Below are positions 1-8,800 of a stretch of DNA of 49,894 bases, one piece after another. This DNA is from Proluteimonas flavola (GTDB lineage: Bacteria > Pseudomonadota > Gammaproteobacteria > Xanthomonadales > Xanthomonadaceae). A program made the position numbers and the translations under genes. Within the stretch, counting starts at the first letter, position 1. Each line of letters starts with the position of its first letter. The DNA is taken from NCBI RefSeq assembly GCF_021191705.1, contig NZ_JAIWPU010000015.1, positions 1-49,894 of the forward strand, given 5' to 3'. The notes beneath the pieces are model-generated. The model worked only from the letters and a program-made list of their open reading frames with translations, was not told the origin of the DNA and did no database searches.

Positions 1-66
1 TGGGAGCGCGCTTGCGCGCGATGAGGCCTCCAGGGAAATGCCCCATCGCGCGCAAGCGCGCTCCCA
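1..66. repeat. REP-like inverted repeat pair
   Basis: A perfect 23-bp inverted repeat (arms 1-23 and 44-66) surrounds a 20-bp loop. The arms begin TGGGAGCGCGCTTGCGCG. Many Xanthomonadaceae and Pseudomonas genomes carry extragenic palindromes with a GGGAGC-type start. One arm recurs near the right edge at 49753-49775. It lies 20 bp beyond the stop of the leftward S46 peptidase gene, so it could also shape that transcript's 3' end. The left boundary is cut by the window. Confidence 0.75.
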
Positions 67-86
67 CGCCCGAATCCGGGACGCGC

Positions 87-2174
87 TTACTTCTGCAGCA
101 GTTCACCCACCAGCGCGTCGGCGCCGTAGACCGACTTCAGCGATTCGATGATTGCCGCGCTGTGCACCGACACCGTGCGGTTGAGCTTGGGGTCGTACCA
201 GAAGCTGCCGCCCAGCGAGTGGATGTTGCCGTCGAACGCGAGGCCGATGACCTGCGCCTCGCGGTTGATCACCGGGCTGCCGGAGTTGCCGCCGATGATG
301 TCGTTGGTGCTGACGAAGTTGAACCGCGTGTCCTGGGCGATGCGGCCTTCCGCATCCAGCCAGCGCTTCGGCAAGGCATACGGTTCGGCGCCCGTGTTGC
401 GCGCGAACACGCCGCCCATCGTCGTGAACGGCTCGATCGTCTTGCCGTTCTCCTCCCAGCCGGCGACATCGCCATAGGACAGGCGCAGGGTGAAGGTCGC
501 ATCCGGGTACACCGTGGTGCCGAGCTTCTCGAAGCGCACCTTGGCGATCTGCGTGGCGGCGCGCGATTCGATCGACGCCACTTCCGATTCCTGCCGCTGC
601 CGCACCGCGCGCGCCGGCGCATCCACCGCGCGGGCGAGGCGGATGAAGGGATCGTCGGAAGCCTCGATCGCCGCCGCGCCGCCGTTCCACAGACGCTCGC
701 GCTCGGCGACGTCTGCAAGCTTCGAGCCTTCGACGAGCGACATGGCGACCTGCGCGGGCGACTGCGTGCCGAGCACGGACTTCACCAGCGGATCGTCGGT
801 GCCCAGCAGTTCGCGGAACTTGGTCAGCGACCAGGTCAGCTTGGCGATCTCAAACTCGGGATACACCGGCGCCGTGCTCAGCAGGGTCTGGCGCAGGCGG
901 CCCTGGCCGGCGTCCTGGAATTCCGGCAGGCGCGCATCGTTGGCCTTGGCGCGCTCGGTGCCGCCGCGCACCAGGGTGCGGGCGATGCCGAACAGGCGCG
1001 AATCGAAGCCGCGGCCCTGCTCGAGCAGCATGTAGGGCACGGCGAGCTGGCGTGCGACGACCTGCGCCGCTTCGACCTCGTTCCACGGCGCCGCGTCCAC
1101 GCCGTCGCGCAGACGGGCTTCCTCGGCGCGCTTGCCGGCGAACACCTGCGGGTCGAGCAGCGCCTGCAGCTGGCCGCGGAACACCTTGTAGCCGTTGTCG
1201 GTGAAGGTGAGATCGGACTGCGCCTGACGCGCGGCTTCTTCATCGATGCGACCGTACTGGCCGAGCATCGCGCGACGTTCGGCCAGCCACAGCAGGGTGT
1301 TGATCAGGCTGACGTCACGCACGGTTTCCAGCTGCGCGACGGTGAGCTGGCGCTGGGTGCGGCCCGGGTGGCCGGTGACCATGACCAGCTCGCCGGGCTC
1401 TGCGCCTTCGGGCTTGAGCGTGAAGTGATGCGCGAGGGTCGCCGGCCTGCCGTCCTCGTAGGCGCGCAGCAGCGCGGCGTCGAGGTTGTAGCGCGGGAAA
1501 TTGAAATTGTCGGGATCGCCGCCGAAGAAGCCGACCGAATACTCGGGCGTGAACACCAGGCGCACGTCGGAGTAGCGGTGGTAGCGGTAGAGATGCTGCT
1601 GGCCGCCGTTGTAGAGCTCGACGACATCGCAGCGCGTCCTGGCCTCGTCGTCGCCGACGCATTCCGATTCGATGCGGCTCTTCTCGGCGTTGCGCGCATC
1701 CACGTACGCCTGGCCCTGCTTGCCTTCTGCCGCGCTGGCCAACCGCCCGCTGACGTCGGTGATCGCGCGCAGCACGTTGAGTTCCTCGGCCGGGCACTGC
1801 AGCTCCTCGCCGCGCGCATCGGCGACGAACCCGTCGTTCTGCAGATCGCGTTGCGGCGACGACAGGCCCTGCACGCAACCGACGACGCAATGCGCGTTGG
1901 TCAGCACCAGGCCGTCGGGCGAGACGAACGAACCGGAACAGCCGCCGGCCAGGCGCACCGACGACTGCATCGCGTGGTCGACCCAGGCCTGGTCCGGCGC
2001 GAACCCGTACTGCGACTGCAACGCGGCCCGCGGCAGGTTGTCGAGCGTCCACATGCCTTCGGCGGCGAATGCGGCAGGCACGAGCGGCATCGCGAGCAGC
2101 CCGCCGACACAGGCGGCGAGGCGGGCGCGGCGAACGGCACGCGATTGGACGGGCGAGGCAGCAGCGGGTGCCAT
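87..2174 (-). CDS. S46 family dipeptidyl peptidase (DPP7 / DAP BII type)
   Basis: A predicted secreted serine exopeptidase of family S46, releasing dipeptides from peptide N-termini in the periplasm or outside the cell. The 695-residue product has an N-terminal signal peptide ending near AAFAAEG. The chymotrypsin-fold catalytic residues are visible: His95 in LTNAHCVVG, Asp232 in FPRYNLDAAL and Ser631 in GGNSGSP. Eighteen residues after the serine stands glycine (GLAFDG). Family knowledge associates Gly here with DPP7-type preference for hydrophobic or broad P1 residues, and Arg with the acidic-specific DPP11. The frame is open further upstream, but the ATG at 2174 is chosen because CGGAGA precedes it and a signal peptide follows at once. 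Close characterised relatives are known from Pseudoxanthomonas and Stenotrophomonas. Confidence 0.93.
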   Translation of the reverse strand: MAPAAASPVQSRAVRRARLAACVGGLLAMPLVPAAFAAEGMWTLDNLPRAALQSQYGFAPDQAWVDHAMQSSVRLAGGCSGSFVSPDGLVLTNAHCVVGCVQGLSSPQRDLQNDGFVADARGEELQCPAEELNVLRAITDVSGRLASAAEGKQGQAYVDARNAEKSRIESECVGDDEARTRCDVVELYNGGQQHLYRYHRYSDVRLVFTPEYSVGFFGGDPDNFNFPRYNLDAALLRAYEDGRPATLAHHFTLKPEGAEPGELVMVTGHPGRTQRQLTVAQLETVRDVSLINTLLWLAERRAMLGQYGRIDEEAARQAQSDLTFTDNGYKVFRGQLQALLDPQVFAGKRAEEARLRDGVDAAPWNEVEAAQVVARQLAVPYMLLEQGRGFDSRLFGIARTLVRGGTERAKANDARLPEFQDAGQGRLRQTLLSTAPVYPEFEIAKLTWSLTKFRELLGTDDPLVKSVLGTQSPAQVAMSLVEGSKLADVAERERLWNGGAAAIEASDDPFIRLARAVDAPARAVRQRQESEVASIESRAATQIAKVRFEKLGTTVYPDATFTLRLSYGDVAGWEENGKTIEPFTTMGGVFARNTGAEPYALPKRWLDAEGRIAQDTRFNFVSTNDIIGGNSGSPVINREAQVIGLAFDGNIHSLGGSFWYDPKLNRTVSVHSAAIIESLKSVYGADALVGELLQK

Positions 2175-2354
2175 GGAATCTCCGGTGGAGGTGGCCGTGT
2201 CACGGCCGAAGGCCGCCCAGCTTACGCCGCCGCAACTTGGCCGGCGTGACCTGAAGGTCATGGTCGCCCGGCCGGGTTTGGATCGCGCGCCGCACTCACG
2301 TAGGATCGGCCCGCGTGCGGCGCAGAGGGCTGTCGCCTGTTCCCGAGGAGCCCG

Positions 2355-2600
2355 ATGCAACCCCCCGACCGCCGCAAGCCGGACCATCCCGACGCCACCA
2401 CCCTCCGCGCCGGCCTCACGCCCGCGCAGACCAGCGCGATCGCCACGCTCGAACAGTTCGGCTGGACCCTGCGCTTCGTCCGCCGCCCGCTGTTCCGCGA
2501 CCCGGTGCCGGTCCTGTTCGAGAAGACCGGCAGTCGCTGGATCGTCGTCGATGGCGACGGCACGCTCGATGAGAACCCGGGTTTCGAGATCCGCGACTGA
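2355..2600 (+). CDS. Small conserved hypothetical protein (81 aa)
   Basis: An 81-residue soluble protein of unknown function. A GAGGAG ribosome-binding site lies about 6 bases before the ATG. The C-terminal half carries a conserved-looking stretch (WTLRFVRRPLFRDPVPVL) followed by GSRWIVVDGDGTLDEN. No signal peptide or membrane segment is seen. It is transcribed divergently from the S46 peptidase and followed by another small gene in the same direction. I recognise this type of short protein from xanthomonad and pseudomonad genomes but cannot assign a role. Confidence 0.75.
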   Translation: MQPPDRRKPDHPDATTLRAGLTPAQTSAIATLEQFGWTLRFVRRPLFRDPVPVLFEKTGSRWIVVDGDGTLDENPGFEIRD

Positions 2601-2691
2601 CCGCCGGATACATGGCCGACCGATGGCTGGACGCGACCGTCACATCCATATCGCCAGCATCGGCGCCCTGTTCATCGAAAAGGCGCACGCG

Positions 2692-2871
2692 ATGTCTTCG
2701 TTCTCGATCTACATCGTCGGCATGCTGATCCTGATCGGCGGGCTGGCCTACGGCGCCCACCTGGCCGGCCTTGCGCCGCAATGGATCGCGGTCGGGGTCG
2801 TGGTCCTGCTCGGCCTCGCCATCGTCAAGGCGGTCTCGCGCACACGCCGTCCGGATCCGCCGGCGCACTGA
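2692..2871 (+). CDS. Small two-helix membrane protein
   Basis: A 59-residue protein made almost wholly of two hydrophobic segments, about residues 5-25 (IYIVGMLILIGGLAYG) and 31-47 (WIAVGVVVLLGLAIVK), with a basic cytoplasmic-looking tail. The start is the ATG at 2692, preceded by a modest AAAAGG. It may be cotranscribed with the upstream small gene, 91 bases away. The function is unknown. Small membrane proteins of this size are easily missed, but the amphipathic pattern and lack of stops support a real gene. Confidence 0.6.
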   Translation: MSSFSIYIVGMLILIGGLAYGAHLAGLAPQWIAVGVVVLLGLAIVKAVSRTRRPDPPAH

Positions 2872-2882
2872 CGCACGGGCTC

Positions 2883-3068
2883 AGAACCTGTTCACGATCT
2901 CGGCGTATGTCGCGCCGGAGCGTGTGGGCATGCAGGCCAAGGAAGAGCGAGAGAGCGTAAGTCCGTACGCGACCGAGCGATGACGCGGGTCTGCACGTCC
3001 ACAGGCCCGGCCCGCAGGGTGGCCGCAACGCGGCCACGCGACGTGCGGCGGGATCGTGAACAGGTTCT
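2883..3068. repeat. 186-bp element bounded by 17-bp inverted repeats
   Basis: A perfect 17-bp sequence AGAACCTGTTCACGATC at 2883-2899 reappears inverted at 3052-3068. The right arm ends on the last base of the uspA stop codon. The interior has no convincing gene. It contains GC-rich partial palindromes such as GGCCGCAACGCGGCC near 3021-3035. The arrangement resembles a non-autonomous mobile or repeat element inserted beside uspA, or a long-range mRNA stem. I see no flanking target duplication. Confidence 0.55.
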
Positions 3069-3514
3069 CAGCGCACAATCAGCACCGGCAGCTCGCTGCG
3101 CGCGACAACCGCCTGGGTCTGGCTGCCGAGCAGCAATCGCCCGATCCCGCGCCGGCCATGCGACGCCATCACCAGCAGGTCGACCCCGCGTGCAATCGCG
3201 GTTTCCAGGATCGCGTCCGCCGGGGGTTGTTCGGCGACGAACAGCGTGGTCGCGTCGACACCATGACGGGCGGCCGCCTGCCGGGCGGACGCGAGCACGT
3301 CGTCGGCGCTGGCCTGCGCCGCGGCGCGGTAGTGCCTGAGGAAGTCATCGAGGCCCACCAGCCCGCTGGGATCGGTCAGCGCCGCATTCCACGGCTCGGA
3401 GACGGTGACGATGGTCAGCGTCGCGCCGAGCCCGGCCGCGAGCGCCGCGGCGTGCTCGACACCCCGGGCGGCGAGCTCGGATCCATCGGTGGCGACGAGG
3501 ATGTTGCGATACAT
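3068..3514 (-). CDS. Universal stress protein, UspA family
   Basis: A 148-residue single-domain Usp protein with the Rossmann-like alpha/beta fold. It opens MYRNILVATDGS, and Asp10 in the ATDGS loop is the usual nucleotide-binding acid. It has ASHGRRGIGRLLLGS near residue 117 and ends with the strand ELPVLIVR. The glycine-rich GRRG...LLLGS loop is typical of ATP-binding members. Usp proteins are cytoplasmic and usually rise under starvation or redox stress. A GGAG site lies 7 bases before the ATG. The stop codon abuts an inverted-repeat element. Confidence 0.92.
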   Translation of the reverse strand: MYRNILVATDGSELAARGVEHAAALAAGLGATLTIVTVSEPWNAALTDPSGLVGLDDFLRHYRAAAQASADDVLASARQAAARHGVDATTLFVAEQPPADAILETAIARGVDLLVMASHGRRGIGRLLLGSQTQAVVARSELPVLIVR

Positions 3515-3547
3515 GGCGTGCTCCGGTCTGGACAGGACGACCCCCTG

Positions 3548-3553
3548 AATATA
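3548..3553 (-). promoter_or_regulatory. Possible -10 box for the universal stress gene
   Basis: On the minus strand TATATT lies 34 bases before the uspA start, in otherwise very GC-rich sequence. No convincing -35 box stands at 17 bases (CAGGGA). The assignment rests on the AT-rich hexamer and its position alone. Confidence 0.3.
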
Positions 3554-3619
3554 CGCCCGGCGGCGCGGGCTCCCTGATGCCGAACGTCGGTCCAGGGGGA
3601 CGGGCGGCGCAGCGATGCT

Positions 3620-5812
3620 TCAGGCCGGCTGCAGGTTCGCGTAGGCCAGCACCAGCCACTTGCTGCCGGCGTCGTCGAAATTGACCTGCACGCGCGCATG
3701 CGCGCCGTCGCCTTCGATGTCGGTTACGGTGCCGCTGCCGAACTTCACGTGGGTCACGTTCTGGCCGAGCCGCACGCCGACCGATGGCGCGAGGCTCGCG
3801 TGGCCGAAGTCGCGCTGGCGTTGCGGGAACGAGGCGCGCGTGGCCTGCGCCTTCGGCCGCACTTCGTGCAGCAGCACCGGCGGAATCTCGCGCAGGAACC
3901 GCGACGGCACGCCGAACATGTCCTGGCCGTGCAGGCGCCGCGCTTCGGCGTAGGTCAGCACCAGCTTCTGCCGCGCGCGGGTGATGCCCACGTAGGCGAG
4001 CCGGCGCTCTTCCTCCAGCCGACCGCTTTCCTCGGCGGTGCGCGCGCTCGGGAACAGGCCTTCTTCCAGACCGACCAGGAACACCAGCGGAAATTCCAGG
4101 CCCTTGGCGCTGTGCAGCGTCATCAGCTGCACGCCGTCCTCGCCGGCCTGGGCCTGGCTTTCGCCGGCTTCCAGCGAGGCGTAGGCGAGGAAGGCGACCA
4201 TCTCGGTCAGCTGCGCGCTCTCTTCGTCGTCGCCACGCACGAAGCGCGAGGCCACCGACACCAGCTCGTCGAGATTCTCGACGCGCGAATCGGCGCTGCC
4301 CTTGGATTCGTTGGCGTAGTGCACGCGCAGGTTCGAGCGCGCCAGCACGTGGTCGATCTTGTCCTTCAACGACAGCTCGGCCAGTTCGACCGACAGCTGG
4401 TCGATCAGCTGCGCGAATCCGGCCAGCGCGTTGCGCGCGCGGCCGGCGAGCACGTTGCCCTGCGCGCAGCGCAGCGCGGATTCCCACAACGGAATGCCCT
4501 GCGCGCGCGCCTGCTGGCGCACTTCGTCGAGCGTGCGTTCGCCGATGCCGCGCGGCGGTGTGTTGACCGCGCGCTCGAACGCCGCGTCGTCGTCGCGGTT
4601 GGCGACCAGACGCAGATAGGCCAGCGTGTCCTTGATCTCGGCGCGTTCGAAGAAGCGCACGCCGCCGTAGACGCGGTACGGCACCTGTTCGGCGACCAGT
4701 TGCTCTTCCATCGCGCGCGACTGCGCGTTACTGCGGTAGAGGATCGCGATGTCGCCATGCGAACCGCCATCGCGAACCCACTGCAGCGCGCGTTCGACGA
4801 CGTAGCGCGCTTCGTCGATCTCGTTGTAGGCCGAGTACAGATCGATCGGATCGCCCTCGCCGCTGTCGGTCCACAGCTGCTTGCCGAGGCGCTCGGGGTT
4901 GTGCGCGATCACCGCGTTCGCGGCGCCGAGGATGTTGGCGCTGGAGCGGTAGTTCTGTTCGAGGCGGATCGTCTCCGCGCCCGGATAGTCGCGCAGGAAG
5001 CGCTGCACGTTCTCGACCTGGGCGCCGCGCCAGCCGTAGATCGCCTGGTCGTCGTCGCCGACCACGAACACCTTGCCGGTGTCGCCGGCGAGCACGCGCA
5101 CGAAGGCGTACTGGATCGCGTTGGTGTCCTGGAATTCGTCGACCAGCAGGTGCCCGAAGCGCTGCCGGTAATGCGCGAGCAGCGCCGGCGTGTCGCGCAG
5201 CAGCTCGTGCGCGCGCAGCAGGATCTCGGCGAAATCGACCAGGCCGGCGCGGTCGCAGCGCTCCTGGTACAGCGCATAGGCCTTGCGCATGACGTCCGAC
5301 CATTCGTCGGCGCCGGACGCGCCTTCATTGGGCTGGATGTGCTGCGGGCGACGGCCCTCGTCCTTCTGCGCATTGATCCACCAGGCGATCTGCCGCGGCG
5401 GGAAACGCGCATCGTCGAGTTCGAGCTGCTGCACCACGCGCTTGACCAGGCGCAGCTGGTCGTCGCTGTCGAGGATCTGGAAGCTCTCGGGCAGCTTCGC
5501 GTCCTGCCAGTGCAGGCGCAGCAGCCGGTGCGCGAGGCCGTGGAAGGTGCCGATCCACATGCCGCGGGCGCCGCTGCGCAGTTGCGCGTCGACGCGGTGG
5601 CGCATCTCGGCCGCGGCCTTGTTGGTGAAGGTGACGGCGAAGATGCCATGCGCGGGCACGCCGACGACTTCGTTCAGCCACGCGATCCGGTGGGTGAGCA
5701 CGCGGGTCTTGCCGCTGCCGGCGCCAGCGAGCACGAGATAATGGGCATCGGGCGCGGAGACGGCCTGACGCTGGGCGGCGTTGAGGCCGTCGATGAGGTG
5801 TGACACATCCAT
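3620..5812 (-). CDS. uvrD: DNA helicase II (UvrD)
   Basis: A superfamily 1A 3'-5' DNA helicase acting in nucleotide excision repair and mismatch repair. The 730-residue length matches UvrD. Motifs appear in order: Q motif (LNAAQRQAV), Walker A GAGSGKT (30-36), motif Ia TFTNKAAAEM, Walker B DEFQDTN, motif III VVGDDDQAIYGWRGA, motif IV LEQNYRS, motif V TLHSAKGLEF and motif VI YVGITRARQ. The last 45 residues form the Tudor-like tail (GQNVTHVKFGSGTVTDIEG) that in E. coli UvrD contacts RNA polymerase. No LexA-type box was recognised upstream. Rep and PcrA are alternatives, but the tail and length favour UvrD. Confidence 0.95.
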   Translation of the reverse strand: MDVSHLIDGLNAAQRQAVSAPDAHYLVLAGAGSGKTRVLTHRIAWLNEVVGVPAHGIFAVTFTNKAAAEMRHRVDAQLRSGARGMWIGTFHGLAHRLLRLHWQDAKLPESFQILDSDDQLRLVKRVVQQLELDDARFPPRQIAWWINAQKDEGRRPQHIQPNEGASGADEWSDVMRKAYALYQERCDRAGLVDFAEILLRAHELLRDTPALLAHYRQRFGHLLVDEFQDTNAIQYAFVRVLAGDTGKVFVVGDDDQAIYGWRGAQVENVQRFLRDYPGAETIRLEQNYRSSANILGAANAVIAHNPERLGKQLWTDSGEGDPIDLYSAYNEIDEARYVVERALQWVRDGGSHGDIAILYRSNAQSRAMEEQLVAEQVPYRVYGGVRFFERAEIKDTLAYLRLVANRDDDAAFERAVNTPPRGIGERTLDEVRQQARAQGIPLWESALRCAQGNVLAGRARNALAGFAQLIDQLSVELAELSLKDKIDHVLARSNLRVHYANESKGSADSRVENLDELVSVASRFVRGDDEESAQLTEMVAFLAYASLEAGESQAQAGEDGVQLMTLHSAKGLEFPLVFLVGLEEGLFPSARTAEESGRLEEERRLAYVGITRARQKLVLTYAEARRLHGQDMFGVPSRFLREIPPVLLHEVRPKAQATRASFPQRQRDFGHASLAPSVGVRLGQNVTHVKFGSGTVTDIEGDGAHARVQVNFDDAGSKWLVLAYANLQPA

Positions 5813-5854
5813 CGCGCCATTCTACGCGGTCGCGGTCGCCCGCCCTGCGACGGA

Positions 5855-8800
5855 TCAGGGCGCGCCGGACCGCTCGAGCAGCGCCAGCACGTCCCCGAAC
5901 GGCGCCGGGCATGCGAACAGGTAGCCCTGCAGTTCCTCGCAGCCATGCGCAGCCAGCCAGGTCCACTGCAGATCCGTTTCCACGCCTTCGGCCGTCGTGC
6001 CCAGGCCCAGGCGCTGCGCCATGCGGATGATCGCGTCGCAGATCGCCTCGTCGTCGGGATCGCGGCCGAGATCCTGCACGAACGAGCGGTCCAGCTTCAC
6101 CCGGTGCAGCGGCAGGCGCTTGAGATAGGCGAGGCTGGAGTAGCCGGTGCCGAAGTCGTCGATCGCGATGCAGACACCGGCATCGCGCAGCGTCGCCATG
6201 TCGCGGATCACGTTGTCCGGGCTCGCCATGACCACGCTTTCGGTCAGTTCGAGTTCGAGGATGCCGGCCGGCAGCTGGAAGTCCTGCAGGACCGACAGCA
6301 CGTCGTCGACCAATCCCTGCTGGAACTGCGCCGCCGACACGTTGACCGCGAGCCGCAGATGGCCCCAGCCGTGCGCGGCGAGGATCCGGTGATGGCGCGC
6401 GGCCTCGCGCAGCACCCAGCGCCCGATCGGCACGATCAGCCCGCTGTCCTCGCATACCGAGATGAACGCGTCCGGCGTCAGCAGGCCGCGCTCGGGATGC
6501 CGCCAGCGCAGCAGCGCCTCCATGCCGACCGGCCGGCGCTCCTGGTCGAACTGCAGCTGGAACGCGAGGGCGAACTGGTCGCTCTGCAGCGCGTCGCGCA
6601 ACTGCGAGACCAGCGCGAGGCGTTCGCTGGCCTGGGTGCCGAACTCGTCGCGATAGGCGACGACACAGTTCCGGCCCTGCTGTTTGGCCTGGTACATCGC
6701 CTGGTCGGCGTGGCGCAGCAGCAGTGCGGGATCGTCGCCGTCGCCGGGATGGCGGCAGTAGCCGATGCTGGGCGTGATCTGCAGCGACGCGGCGCCGATC
6801 TCCATCGGTTGCGACAGCGCCGCGAACACGCCGTCGATCGCGCGTGCGATCGCGTCACGACCGGTGGCGTTCATCACCAGCACGAACTCGTCGCCGCCGA
6901 AGCGGCCGACCGTATCGCCCGGCTGCAACGCCGCGCGCAGGCGACGGCCGACGGTGCGCAGCACTTCGTCGCCGCTGGCATGGCCGAGGCTGTCGTTGAT
7001 GAGCTTGAAATCGTCGAGATCGACGAACGCCAGTCCGACGCAGCCGCCGCTGGCGTCCGCATGGGTCACGGCCTCGGCCAGACGCTCCATCACCAGTTCG
7101 CGGTTCGGCAGACCGGTGAGTTCGTCGTGGGTCGCGCGATGCGCGAGTGTTTCTTCCGCCCGGCGGCGCTCGGTGATGTCGTTGAGGATGCCGACGAAGT
7201 GCGTGAGTGCGCCGTCCTGGTCGCGCACCGGCGCCATGCGCAGTTCGTTCCAGAACGGCGAGCCGTCGCGCCGGTAGTTTCGCAGCTGCACGCGGACTTC
7301 GTGCGCCTGTGCGATGGCATCGCGGATCGCCGGCAGCGCCGGCTGGTCGCGCTCGCCGCCCTGCAGGAAGCGGCAGTTGCGGCCGATGCTGTCGTCGGCG
7401 GTGTAGCCGGTGATGCGCGAGAACGCCGGATTCACGTACACGATCGGCTGATCGTCCGCGCATGCATCGGCGATGACGATGCCGTTCTCGGTGGCCTCCA
7501 CCGCGCGTCGCAGCAGGCGCAGGTCCGCTTCGTCGCGACGCCGGCGCGTGACGTCGAGCACCCCGCCCACCGCGCGCACGGGCTGGCCGTCCGCGTCCCG
7601 CAGGATCATGCCGCGGTCCTCGACCGACGCGTACGCGCCGTTCTCGCAGCGGAGCCGGTACTGCGCATTCCACTCCGTCGCGCCGCTCGACAGTGCGGCG
7701 TCCAGATCGCGCCTGACGCGCACCTCGTCGTCGGGATGCAGCAGCGCCGACCATTGATCGATCGTGGACGCGTGCGTGCGCCAGTCCCAGCCGTACTGCG
7801 TGGTGAACCCGTCGTTCCACCACACGCTGCCGGTGGCGATGTCCCAGTCCCAGATCGCATCGCTGGTGGCGCGCACGACCATCTGGAAGCGCGCCTCGCT
7901 GCGCTCGCGTTCGGCCTCGACGCGCTCGCGGTCGCTGGTGTCCACCACCAGCACCAGACGCGCGGGACGGCCCAGGAACCGGAGGTTGCTCGAGTACACC
8001 GTGACCGCGAACGTGCTGCCGTCGCGGCGCCGGTGACGGAAGCGGCGACCGACGTGCGACGCGGGCGCACCGGCGACTTCATGCTGGATGCCGTCGCCGT
8101 CCATGTCGACGACGACCGCGTCCGCATCGAGGGCGAGAAACGCGTCGCGCGGATAGCCGTATTCGGCGATGGCCGCATCGTTGACGGCGAGCATGCGCAG
8201 CGTGTCGCGGTCGTAGACCAGCGCCGGCAGCGGGTGGCGTTCGTAGAGATAGCGGTACTGCGCTTCGACATCGCGCATGCGCGCGGTGAGGTGGGTGATG
8301 GCGCCCGCCGATCGCGCGATGTCGGCGCTCAGCGCGCGCTCCCGGCGCGCACCCGTCACCAGCATGCGCAGGCCGGTGAGCCAGGCCAGCAGCAACAGCA
8401 GCCCGCCGGTCGCGAGCGCGCCGACGAACGCCCACCAGCCGGCGAGGAGTTCTTCGCGCCCCACGCCGACCGTGGCGATCAGCGGGTAGCGCGACAGGGC
8501 GTGGAAGCCGATCAGGCGCCGCGTGCCGTCGAGATCGCTGTGTCCTTTCAGCAATCCCGCATCCGCGACGTTGACGCCGTGCGTGAACAGCAGCGACTGG
8601 CGGACATCGGTGCCGACGTACCGGTCGCCCGGATCGGAACGCGTGACGATCTGGCCGCTGCGATGCACGAAGGTTGCGGTGCCGGTGCGGCCGAGATCGA
8701 GCTCGCGCAGCAGCGCATGCAGCGAAGCGACCCGCAGATGGCCCAGCAGCCAGCGGGGCGACCCGTCGGGACCGTCGGAAACGGCTAGCGCGAGCGGCAC

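Noticed and set aside
5945..8788. A long plus-strand frame opposite the LOV-GGDEF-EAL gene, and a similar one opposite uvrD at 3698-5803
   Set aside because: Both are shadows of codon bias. Only the minus-strand products show conserved motifs.
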